A stretch of 64,000 nucleotides of DNA from Flavobacterium endoglycinae (lineage in GTDB: Bacteria > Bacteroidota > Bacteroidia > Flavobacteriales > Flavobacteriaceae): positions 5,391,001 through 5,455,000 of the forward strand of contig NZ_CP071448.1 in the NCBI RefSeq assembly GCF_017352115.1, in the 5' to 3' direction. Numbering within the stretch: the stretch's first letter is position 1; each line of letters starts with the position of its first letter. A model generated the notes under the pieces. The model was not told the origin of the DNA, did not search any database, and saw only the letters and a list, made by a program, of their open reading frames with translations. The position numbers and the translations under genes are program-made. This document shows, in pieces, positions 27,634 to 35,174 of the stretch.

Positions 27634-28467
27634 ATGAGAAAAATAGTTATCGCACTATCAGTATTAATGGCCTTAACTTCGTGTGTATCTAAAAAAGAGT
27701 ACGCAGCACTAGAAGCTAAGAATAAAGAAATTCAAGATTTATTAAACTCTTGCACAGTTAAATTAAATTCTTGTTTAGAAGAAAAAGCAGGATTAGCAGC
27801 TACAGCTGAAAGCTATAAACAACACAATCAAGACTTAATAAACAGCTCTAAAGATTTAACAGTTTTGACTACTAAAGGAGCTGAAAATCTTGAAAAATCT
27901 TTAGAAAGCTTAAAAGAAAAAGATTTAAAAATTTCAAGACTTCAGGATGCACTTACGAAAAAAGACAGTGTAACTTTAGCATTAGTTACAAGTTTAAAAG
28001 GTGCTGTTGGAATCAACGATCCGGATATCGAAATAAATGTTGAAAAAGGAGTAGTATTTATTTCTATTGCTGATAAATTATTATTTAAAAGCGGAAGCTA
28101 CGAAGTTAGTGACAAAGCTAAATCTGTTTTAGCAAAAGTTGCAAAAGTAGTTAACGACAAACCAGATTTCGAATGTATGGTTGAAGGTCACACAGATGAC
28201 GTACCTTACAGAAGTAATGGTGTTTTGTTAGACAACTGGGATTTAAGTGTTAAACGTTCAACTTCAATCGTTCGTGTATTAACAAATGACCTTGGTGTAA
28301 ACCCAGCTAAATTAATTGCTGCAGGTAGAAGTTCATATGTACCATTAGTTGCAAATGATACTCCTGAAAACAAATCTCGTAACAGAAGAACTCGTATCGT
28401 GGTTATGCCAAAAATCGACCAGTTCTATGATATGATCGAAAAAGAAATGAAAAAACAAGCTAAATAA
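27634..28467 (+). CDS. OmpA-family outer membrane lipoprotein
   Basis: The 277 residues start with a signal and lipobox (LMALTSC, Cys at about 17), followed by a long coiled coil (about 20-115, KNKEIQDLL, EKSLESLKEK) and an OmpA peptidoglycan-binding domain (about 140-270) with LLFKSGSYEVSD, VEGHTDDVPY, NWDLSVKRS and NRRTRIVV. It should be fixed in the outer membrane by lipid and hold peptidoglycan non-covalently. A strong terminator follows. Confidence 0.93.
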   Translation: MRKIVIALSVLMALTSCVSKKEYAALEAKNKEIQDLLNSCTVKLNSCLEEKAGLAATAESYKQHNQDLINSSKDLTVLTTKGAENLEKSLESLKEKDLKISRLQDALTKKDSVTLALVTSLKGAVGINDPDIEINVEKGVVFISIADKLLFKSGSYEVSDKAKSVLAKVAKVVNDKPDFECMVEGHTDDVPYRSNGVLLDNWDLSVKRSTSIVRVLTNDLGVNPAKLIAAGRSSYVPLVANDTPENKSRNRRTRIVVMPKIDQFYDMIEKEMKKQAK

Positions 28468-28483
28468 TAAGAGCTTTAAAAGC

Positions 28484-28511
28484 AAAAAGCAGGTCAATTG
28501 ACCTGCTTTTT
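28484..28511. terminator. Bidirectional terminator after the OmpA-like gene
   Basis: A perfect palindrome built on GCAGGTCAATTGACCTGC has flanking A and T runs, located between the convergent OmpA-like and TsaC genes. Confidence 0.9.
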
Positions 28512-28595
28512 TTATTATTGTAATTAACTAACTAAATTTTAACTACTATAAAGTTAGTTATATTTTTTTAGCTTTTACGTAATTCTGTATTTTTT

Positions 28596-29216
28596 TTACA
28601 AAATATCAATATCACCTTTTCCTTCTCTTACCACAACTGGTTCATGCTCTGAAAGATCGATGATTGTTGACCCTACGTTGTCTCCATAACCACCATCAAT
28701 AACCATATCTACCAGATTCTGCCATTTTTCAAAAATTAGTTCGGGATCTGTAGTATATTCAATTACATCATCTTCATCACGAATAGAAGTCGAAACAACT
28801 GGATTTCCTAACTGGCGGACAATTTCTAAAATGATATTGTTATCTGGAACACGAATACCTACGGTAGTTTTCTTCTTAAACTCTTTTGGTAAATTATTAT
28901 TTCCTGGTAAAATAAAAGTATACGGCCCAGGAAGGGCTCTTTTTAATATTTTAAAAGTCGACGTATCGATTTGACGAACATAATCAGACAAATTACTCAG
29001 ATCATGGCATATAAACGAGAAATTGGCTTTCTCTAGTTTAACACCTTTAATTTTTGCAATTTTCTCTAATGCTCTCGAATTGGTAATATCACATCCTAAA
29101 CCATACACGGTGTCAGTAGGATAAATTACCAAACCACCATTCTGAAGCACTTTCACAACTTTTGCAATCGCAGCTTCGCTTGGTTTATCGGGATATATTT
29201 TTATAAATTCGGCCAT
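28596..29216 (-). CDS. L-threonylcarbamoyladenylate synthase (TsaC/Sua5/YciO family)
   Basis: The 206 residues form one YrdC domain: NGGLVIYPTDTVYGLGCD at about 28, KRALPGPYTFILPG, TVGIRVPDN and NPVVSTSIRD. The enzyme makes threonylcarbamoyl-AMP from Thr, bicarbonate and ATP for t6A tRNA modification. It lacks the extra Sua5 C-terminal domain, so it is the short TsaC or YciO type; these two are hard to separate from sequence alone. Confidence 0.9.
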   Translation of the reverse strand: MAEFIKIYPDKPSEAAIAKVVKVLQNGGLVIYPTDTVYGLGCDITNSRALEKIAKIKGVKLEKANFSFICHDLSNLSDYVRQIDTSTFKILKRALPGPYTFILPGNNNLPKEFKKKTTVGIRVPDNNIILEIVRQLGNPVVSTSIRDEDDVIEYTTDPELIFEKWQNLVDMVIDGGYGDNVGSTIIDLSEHEPVVVREGKGDIDIL

Positions 29217-29318
29217 TTTGTTTTTTATTTAAAGTTAGATAGTTTTCAAGTTAAAATCATTACACATTAAAATTTTCATATTTCATATTTATTGTGCAGG
29301 AGTTTAATAGAAGTCTAA

Positions 29319-31655
29319 CTATCCAATAACATCCAGTTTAGCAAATCTTAAAAGTAATTTCTTAATTCCTCCTACTTCAAATTTAATCTCTGCTTTTCTA
29401 TCAGGACCAACACCTTCAAGATTAATCACTTCGCCTTTTCCAAAACGTTCATGCATAACTACATTTCCAATGGTTAATTTGCCATCAAACAAATTTGGTG
29501 CAATAGCATTTGGATTAGTTCCAGCAACTGGTTTCAGTTTTCTAATATTTAGATCCGGTTTCGGACTATTATCTGTAATGTGTTTAGGCGGTGTTCCTCC
29601 AACTGGTTTTGTTAATCTCAGTTTTGATTTATCAACATCACCAAAAATATCTCCATCAATTGGCGATTTGTAGCGATAATTACTTTCAGCAGGAGTTAAA
29701 TATTCTAAATATTGTCCTTCAATCTCTTCAATAAAACGAGATGGTTCACTATCAGTTAATTTTCCCCAGCGGTAACGCGACTGAGCGTAAGTTAAATATG
29801 CTTGATGCTCTGCACGAGTTAATGCTACATAAAACAAACGACGTTCCTCTTCTAATTCACTTCTTGTACTCATACTCATTGCACTAGGAAACAAATCTTC
29901 TTCCATACCAACTACAAAAACATGAGAAAACTCTAATCCTTTGGCTAGGTGAATTGTCATTAACGCCACACGATCATCATCATTTGTATCTTTATCCAGA
30001 TCTGTTGCCAAAGCTACATCTTCCATAAATTCAGAAAGCGCACCTCTTGCTCCGTCAATTTCTCTTTGTCCTTCGGTAAAATCTTTAATACCGTTTAAAA
30101 GTTCTTCGATATTCTGAATTTTTGCCATTCCTTCTGGAGTAGCATCTTTCTTTAATTCCTGAACCAAACCTGTTTTCTTAGCAACATGATCGGTAACATA
30201 AAAAGCATCCTGATTCTGATCGATAACTTGAAAACTCTGAATCATCGTAACAAAATCCTTTAATTTGTTTTTTGTACCCGCATTCAGCTTTAAGTCGATT
30301 TTATCAATATTGACCATTACTTCCCAAATCGAACGTTTGTAATGATTGGCAGCAATAGTCAGTTTTTCTACCGTTGTATCACCAATTCCACGTGCTGGAT
30401 AATTGATGACACGAATTAAAGCTTCTTCATCTTTCGGATTCAAAACCAAACGCAAATAACATAAAACGTCTTTAATTTCTTTACGCTGATAGAAAGACAA
30501 ACCACCATAAATTCTATACGGAATATCACGTTTTCTTAACGCATCCTCCATCGCTCGAGATTGTGCATTTGTACGGTACAAAATAGCAAAAGCGCCATTA
30601 TGCAATTGATTTTGCATTTTCTGTTCGAAAATAGTGCTAGCAACAAAACGACCTTCTTCGGCATCCGTTAAACTTCTGTGGACTTTAATTTTTGGTCCAA
30701 ATTCATTTGCTGTCCAAACAACTTTATCCAGTTTGGTTTTATTATGCTCCATTACCGTATTCGCAGCTTCCACAATGTTTCGCGTCGAACGGTAATTCTG
30801 CTCCAAACGGAACATGACCACACCTTCATAATCCTTCTGGAAGTTCAAAATATTATTGATGTTCGCTCCACGGAAAGCATAAATACTCTGCGCATCATCT
30901 CCAACTACACAAATATTTTGAAATTTATCTGATAAAGCTCTAACAATCAAATACTGAGAGTGATTCGTATCCTGGTACTCATCAACCAAAATATATCGAA
31001 AGCGGTTTTGATATTTTGCTAAAACTTCTGGAAAGCGAGTCAGCAATTCATTGGTTTTCAATAGCAAATCATCAAAATCCATGGCGCCGGCTTTAAAACA
31101 GCGTTCCACATACTGCTGATAGATTTCACCTAATCTCGGCTTTTTAGACATAGCATCGGCTTCAATCAATTCTGGATTATTGAAATATGCTTTTACAGTA
31201 ATTAAGCTGTTTTTATAACTTGAAATACGTCCTAAAACTTGTTTTGGCTTATAAATATCACGATCCAGCTGCATTTCTTTAATAATAGAAGAAATCAGTC
31301 TAGCCGAATCCTGAGAATCATAAATCGTAAAATTGGAAGGATATCCTAGAAGTTCCGATTCTGCACGAAGAATACGGGCAAAAATGGAATGGAAAGTTCC
31401 CATCCAGAGGTTTTTGGCTTCAGATGCTCCCACAATATCCGAAATCCTGTGTTTCATTTCCCTCGCCGCTTTATTCGTAAACGTAAGCGACAAAATATTA
31501 AAGGCATCGACTCCCTGATGCATTAAATAGGCAATCCTAATTGTTAAAACACGGGTTTTCCCCGAACCTGCACCAGCAATAATAATCATTGGCCCGTCTT
31601 TTTTTAAAACAGGTGCTCTCTGCGCTTCGTTGAGCTGGTCAATATATTTCTGCAT
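29319..31655 (-). CDS. UvrD/PcrA-type superfamily 1 DNA helicase
   Basis: The 778 residues carry the SF1 helicase motifs: LNEAQRAPV (Q motif), IIAGAGSGKTRVLT (Walker A), LTFTNKAAREM, YILVDEYQDTN (DExx box), VVGDDAQSIYAFRGA, RLEQNYRST, VALMTIHLAKGLEFSHVFV and RRLFYVALTRAEH. The C-terminal part (about 720-775) has VMHERFGKGEVINLEG, a Tudor-like tail seen in PcrA that binds RNA polymerase. It acts in repair and in removing blocks to replication. Confidence 0.95.
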   Translation of the reverse strand: MQKYIDQLNEAQRAPVLKKDGPMIIIAGAGSGKTRVLTIRIAYLMHQGVDAFNILSLTFTNKAAREMKHRISDIVGASEAKNLWMGTFHSIFARILRAESELLGYPSNFTIYDSQDSARLISSIIKEMQLDRDIYKPKQVLGRISSYKNSLITVKAYFNNPELIEADAMSKKPRLGEIYQQYVERCFKAGAMDFDDLLLKTNELLTRFPEVLAKYQNRFRYILVDEYQDTNHSQYLIVRALSDKFQNICVVGDDAQSIYAFRGANINNILNFQKDYEGVVMFRLEQNYRSTRNIVEAANTVMEHNKTKLDKVVWTANEFGPKIKVHRSLTDAEEGRFVASTIFEQKMQNQLHNGAFAILYRTNAQSRAMEDALRKRDIPYRIYGGLSFYQRKEIKDVLCYLRLVLNPKDEEALIRVINYPARGIGDTTVEKLTIAANHYKRSIWEVMVNIDKIDLKLNAGTKNKLKDFVTMIQSFQVIDQNQDAFYVTDHVAKKTGLVQELKKDATPEGMAKIQNIEELLNGIKDFTEGQREIDGARGALSEFMEDVALATDLDKDTNDDDRVALMTIHLAKGLEFSHVFVVGMEEDLFPSAMSMSTRSELEEERRLFYVALTRAEHQAYLTYAQSRYRWGKLTDSEPSRFIEEIEGQYLEYLTPAESNYRYKSPIDGDIFGDVDKSKLRLTKPVGGTPPKHITDNSPKPDLNIRKLKPVAGTNPNAIAPNLFDGKLTIGNVVMHERFGKGEVINLEGVGPDRKAEIKFEVGGIKKLLLRFAKLDVIG

Positions 31656-31869
31656 GTAATTTTCTCCTTTTATGCAAAATTAAGAATTAATGATTTAATA
31701 AGCTACTAAGTTGCTAAGGTTCTAAGCCACTAAGTTTTTTAATTTGAAGCCAAACAAAAAGGCTTTTTTTAAAGTATGGTTTCCCGCTTTCGGCTTTATT
31801 TCTTCGCTACGCTGCGAGGATACCGCCTCAATCGGGGCTAAAGATAAAGAATTTACATTTTTGAATATT
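31656..31869. other. Gap between uvrD and the toxin gene with repeats and a GC-richer patch
   Basis: No gene is seen. It holds repeated short words (CTAAGTTGCTAAGG, CTAAGCCACTAAG at about 31703-31736), a weak hairpin AAGCC/GGCTT with a T tail at 31747-31772, and a patch at about 31779-31842 that is richer in G and C than its surroundings, with CGCTACGCTGCGAGG. This looks like an intergenic repeat element or the remains of one. Confidence 0.5.
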
Positions 31870-31899
31870 TTGAAAGAAAAATCCTAAATATTATATTTG
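31870..31899 (+). promoter_or_regulatory. Promoter of the RelE/ParE-like gene
   Basis: TTG at 31870-31872 and TATATTTG at 31892-31899 are 19 bp apart, a full match to the Flavobacterium promoter pattern, 21 bp before the ATG. Confidence 0.65.
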
Positions 31900-31920
31900 T
31901 AAAAAACTTAATGCAAATTA

Positions 31921-32208
31921 ATGATTGTAAAACTAACGGAAATCGCCGAAAAAACATATACATCAATTATTGAGAGATTCAGTGATTCAAAAGCAAAAAT
32001 TTTCTCAGAAAAAACTATCTCAACTATAGAAATGATTATTCAAAATAATGAGATTTGTTCTAGATATAAAAAAACTTGTTATCGAAAATTCTTGTTATCA
32101 AACCAAGTATATATTTTCTATACAATAGAAAGTCAAATTTTATATATCATTTTGTTTTGGGATAACAAGAGAAATCCTGTCGATTTAGATATTATACTTA
32201 GCTCTTAA
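31921..32208 (+). CDS. RelE/ParE-family toxin-like protein
   Basis: The 95 residues have the size and strand pattern of RelE/ParE toxins: an N-terminal strand and two helices (IVKLTEIAEKTYTSIIERF, SEKTISTIEMIIQNN), then YRKFLLSNQVYIFYTIESQ and LYIILFWDNKRNP, like the YRK...YYxI...I.RQNP ending of the family. RelE types cut mRNA in the ribosome and ParE types poison gyrase; which applies cannot be told. It has its own promoter and no gene upstream in an operon. Its last 24 bp overlap the 3' end of the opposite-strand antitoxin-like gene. Confidence 0.8.
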   Translation: MIVKLTEIAEKTYTSIIERFSDSKAKIFSEKTISTIEMIIQNNEICSRYKKTCYRKFLLSNQVYIFYTIESQILYIILFWDNKRNPVDLDIILSS

Positions 32209-32484
32209 TCTCTCTTTAAAATCATCAAAATCAATAGTTCTGCCAGCTCTTATATCCTCCTCACCTTTCTTCAATTCTTCAATTAACATTTCTTCTGGAA
32301 ACAATAATTTAGTTATCAACTTAACTTCCTGATGTGTGAATGTTTTTGATTTTAATTTCCTGTAATATGTAGCATGTTTTAAGCCCAATTTTTGCATAAA
32401 AAATTCAGCCTTATAATATGATTTATTGATTAATTCAGGTAAACTATCAATGTATTTCTCGTAATTCTCAACTATTTCTATCAT
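32185..32484 (-). CDS. HTH antitoxin-like protein, convergent with the toxin gene
   Basis: The 99 residues hold a helix-turn-helix-like middle (FFMQKLGLKHATYYRKLKSK, then FTHQEVKLITKLL, about 28-62) and an acidic then basic tail (EELKKGEEDIRAGRTIDFDDFKERLRAKYNI) that resembles the toxin-wrapping tails of type II antitoxins. It would bind DNA and neutralise the RelE/ParE-like partner. Type II antitoxins are nearly always encoded in line with their toxin; here the two genes point at each other and overlap by 24 bp. The pairing is my inference from adjacency and shape. Confidence 0.65.
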   Translation of the reverse strand: MIEIVENYEKYIDSLPELINKSYYKAEFFMQKLGLKHATYYRKLKSKTFTHQEVKLITKLLFPEEMLIEELKKGEEDIRAGRTIDFDDFKERLRAKYNI

Positions 32485-32502
32485 ATTTTGATACTAATAA
32501 TA

Positions 32503-32514
32503 TTGTTTAAACAA
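32503..32514. promoter_or_regulatory. Perfect palindrome, candidate operator of the antitoxin-like gene
   Basis: TTGTTTAAACAA is a perfect 12-bp palindrome placed directly downstream of the -7 box, where a bound HTH protein would block transcription. It is a natural candidate for self-repression by the antitoxin-like protein. Confidence 0.5.
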
Positions 32515-32522
32515 CAAATATA
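32515..32522 (-). promoter_or_regulatory. -7 box of the antitoxin-like gene
   Basis: On the minus strand it reads TATATTTG, 30 bp before the ATG and abutting the palindrome. The nearest upstream TTG is 26 bp away, slightly too far. Confidence 0.55.
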
Positions 32523-32584
32523 AATCAAAAAAATGAGAAAAGGTATAGCAATATAAAAATCCAACATCTCAGAACCTTACAATC

Positions 32585-33352
32585 TCATTTAAAAAATACA
32601 TCATAAGCAAAACGAATCAGAGTTCCCACAACAACTACTAAAAAGAAAATTCTAATAAAGCTGTTTCCTTTGTTAATAGCCAGTTTTGCACCTAACCATC
32701 CGCCTAATCCATTGCTTACAGCCATAGGAATTGCAATTGACCAGATAATTTTTCCTTTTATCATAAATAAACAAATTGATCCAAAATTAGTCGCCAGATT
32801 TACCATTTTAGCATTCGCAGAAGCATGAAGAAAATCAAATCCTAAAAGGGCTATGAACGCTACCACAAAAAAACTTCCAGTTCCTGGACCGATAAATCCA
32901 TCATAAAAGCCAACGATTACACTAATGACAACCGCATAAATTATTTGTGTTGTTGCCGAATGATCTTTAACAACATGTTGTCCGAAGTTTTTCTTGGCGT
33001 AAGTGTAAATGAATAATAAAGACAAAACGACCAATAAAAGTGGTTTCATAAAATCATTACTTACTAAAGTCAAAATTGTCGATCCCAAAAATGCTGACGG
33101 AACTGCCAGACACATCATTATAATTAATAATTTCCACTGAATAACCACTTTTTTCAAGTATTGGAAAGCAGCAAAAGCAGTACCGCTAAAAGCAGGAATT
33201 TTTAAAGTTCCTACCACTGTCGAAACTGGAAGATTTGGTAAAAGAATTAGTCCCATTGGAGTCTGGATTAAACCACCACCGCCTACAATTGCATCAATAA
33301 ATCCAGCTGCAAAAGCGGCTAAACAAAGAAAAATAATGATATACGAATCCAT
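32585..33352 (-). CDS. TauE/SafE-family sulfite or small-anion exporter
   Basis: The 255 residues form seven to eight membrane segments with the family pattern: FIDAIVGGGGLIQTP near residue 20 in the first half and GFYDGFIGPGTGSFF near residue 150 in the second, the two related repeats. Members move sulfite, sulfonates or other organic anions across the inner membrane; the substrate here is unknown. It stands alone on its strand. Confidence 0.92.
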   Translation of the reverse strand: MDSYIIIFLCLAAFAAGFIDAIVGGGGLIQTPMGLILLPNLPVSTVVGTLKIPAFSGTAFAAFQYLKKVVIQWKLLIIMMCLAVPSAFLGSTILTLVSNDFMKPLLLVVLSLLFIYTYAKKNFGQHVVKDHSATTQIIYAVVISVIVGFYDGFIGPGTGSFFVVAFIALLGFDFLHASANAKMVNLATNFGSICLFMIKGKIIWSIAIPMAVSNGLGGWLGAKLAINKGNSFIRIFFLVVVVGTLIRFAYDVFFK

Positions 33353-33451
33353 TAAAAAGATTTTTCGGTAACTAAAAAAACAAGTTACAAAAGTAAGTCT
33401 TCCTTTTTGTTTATTACTAAAAATTTAAAATGGATTTTTCCTTAAAAAGTA

Positions 33452-33459
33452 TATTTTTG
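33452..33459 (+). promoter_or_regulatory. -7 box upstream of the DUF7935 gene
   Basis: TATTTTTG matches TAnnTTTG, 16 bp before the ATG. No clear TTG at -33. Confidence 0.5.
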
Positions 33460-33475
33460 CTTAAAAATTATTCAA

Positions 33476-33997
33476 ATGGATTTTACAAGAATTATAGAAT
33501 TAGCCAGCTATACACTGCCTGCAATTATTACCGGATTGGTAGCATATCGTTTTTTTGAACTGCACATTAAAAACAATGACAGAAAACGTGCTTTTTTATT
33601 GAACAGAGAAGCTCATAAAGAATCACTTCCCATTCGTTTACAAGCTTACGAACGTATGACTTTGTTTTTAGAACGTATCAATCTGACGAAATTATTAATT
33701 AGAATTTCACCGATTTCACAAAACAAGCATGATTACGAAAACTATGTAATTGACCAAATCGAACAAGAATTCGAACATAATTTAACACAGCAGATTTATA
33801 TGTCTGATGAATGCTGGACAATCATTACAACTGCTAAAAACGCAACCATCCAGATGATTCGTAAAGCTGCTATGAGCGATAAAGTAGACAATGCAGACAA
33901 ATTACGTGAAGTAATCTTGAATGATTTATTAGAAAAACAATCTCCAAGTAATGCCGCTTTAGGATTTATCAAAAATGAAGTCGCTGAACTTTGGTAA
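33476..33997 (+). CDS. DUF7935-type protein with N-terminal membrane anchor
   Basis: The 173 residues begin with one hydrophobic helix (about 8-27), then a charged helical cytoplasmic part with PIRLQAYERMTLFLERINLTKLLIR and a C-terminal region LLEKQSPSNAALGFIKNEVAELW. I recognise it as the small Bacteroidota family of unknown function, not by any catalytic motif. It is monocistronic, with a two-way hairpin after it. Confidence 0.8.
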   Translation: MDFTRIIELASYTLPAIITGLVAYRFFELHIKNNDRKRAFLLNREAHKESLPIRLQAYERMTLFLERINLTKLLIRISPISQNKHDYENYVIDQIEQEFEHNLTQQIYMSDECWTIITTAKNATIQMIRKAAMSDKVDNADKLREVILNDLLEKQSPSNAALGFIKNEVAELW

Positions 33998-34010
33998 AAA
34001 TATTGCAGAC

Positions 34011-34060
34011 TTTAGATTTCAGATTTTAGATTATAGCTAATCCACCATCTGAAATCTAAA
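34011..34060. terminator. AATCTAAA-type inverted repeat between convergent genes
   Basis: TTTAGATTTCAGAT (34011-34024) and ATCTGAAATCTAAA (34047-34060) form a perfect 14-bp stem with a 22-nt loop, between the DUF7935 and patatin genes. It probably terminates both. The same words are used in other gaps of the window. Confidence 0.75.
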
Positions 34061-34070
34061 ATGTAAAAAA

Positions 34071-34976
34071 TTATAGTTTTCTGTTATCACTCATAACTTC
34101 CGATTTATTTTGAGCATATTCATAGCCTTGTTCCCACCATTCTTTCATTATTTCTTTATTAAAAATCAAAGCATTATCGGTGAGTTTTGTTGGTGTATAA
34201 TATAAATTAAGTTTTACATTCTTGCTATTTGCCATAAGTTTTCCAATAGCAATATCGTGTTTTTCAACTTGATCTAAGGCAATTCTAAATAAGTCAATCA
34301 TCAATGAAAATGGATTTTTCCCAATAACCATTTTGTTTGTATTAACTTCTGTTTCTAATATAATTACGTCTATTTCTGTAGCACCGCGGTTAATTGCTTC
34401 ACGAATAGGAACCAGACTCGAAAATCCACCATCACCATATTCAGAGTTATTTTTGGTCACTAAACTCATAAACGGAACGTAGTTACTTGAAATCCAAGAC
34501 CATTCACAAAATTCTTCATACGTACAATCTTTTACAGATTTGTATTCTGATTCGTTTTTAGTAAAATTGGTTACGGTAACTATAACATCTGTTTTAAGCT
34601 TTTTCAATTTATTAAAATCAGTAAGAGAAAAATTATTCTGAATGTATTTTTTTAAGCCTTTGCTTTCTCCAAAAGTACGTTTTCCTTTAAAAAACTGGCG
34701 CAGTACATTAAAGTGATTAATGGTAACAATATCTACACCATCTTTATTTTTAACTACAAACGGACAAATATTAAATATACTTGCCATGGTAACATTAGTA
34801 TAAATCGAATGGATTTGCTTAATATGACCTAAAGCGAGATGCGGAATAAGTAAACTTCCCGTCGATGTACCTAAATATAAATCGTATTCATGTTTTTTTT
34901 CTTCGATTAAATATTGCGCAACTCCGCCGGCAAATGCGCCTTTACTTCCACCGCCAGAAATAACTAATGCTCTCAT
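34071..34976 (-). CDS. Patatin-like phospholipase
   Basis: The 301 residues have the patatin layout: oxyanion loop GGGSKGAFAGG at about 8-18, nucleophile elbow LGTSTGSLL (G-x-S-x-G) at about 37, and the Asp of the catalytic dyad in YGDGGFSSL at about residue 180. There is no signal peptide, so it probably acts as a cytoplasmic acyl hydrolase on lipids. It lies downstream of the M1 peptidase gene on the same strand with a 198-bp gap rich in pyrimidine runs (35010-35170). Confidence 0.9.
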   Translation of the reverse strand: MRALVISGGGSKGAFAGGVAQYLIEEKKHEYDLYLGTSTGSLLIPHLALGHIKQIHSIYTNVTMASIFNICPFVVKNKDGVDIVTINHFNVLRQFFKGKRTFGESKGLKKYIQNNFSLTDFNKLKKLKTDVIVTVTNFTKNESEYKSVKDCTYEEFCEWSWISSNYVPFMSLVTKNNSEYGDGGFSSLVPIREAINRGATEIDVIILETEVNTNKMVIGKNPFSLMIDLFRIALDQVEKHDIAIGKLMANSKNVKLNLYYTPTKLTDNALIFNKEIMKEWWEQGYEYAQNKSEVMSDNRKL

Positions 34977-35174
34977 AAAATGTATAACGTAGGTTTTTGG
35001 TTTTGTTTTGGGGTTGAAAATGGAGAATAGAGGAAAGAATCAAGAAGAAAGTCTTTTTTTTTACTTTTTTCTTTTAATTTCTTATTTCTATCGTCCTTTC
35101 AATAATCTTTCATCTTTAATCTTGCTTCTTTCATCTCTCTCTCTTCAGCACCATACAAGATCTCCAGTAAAAAA

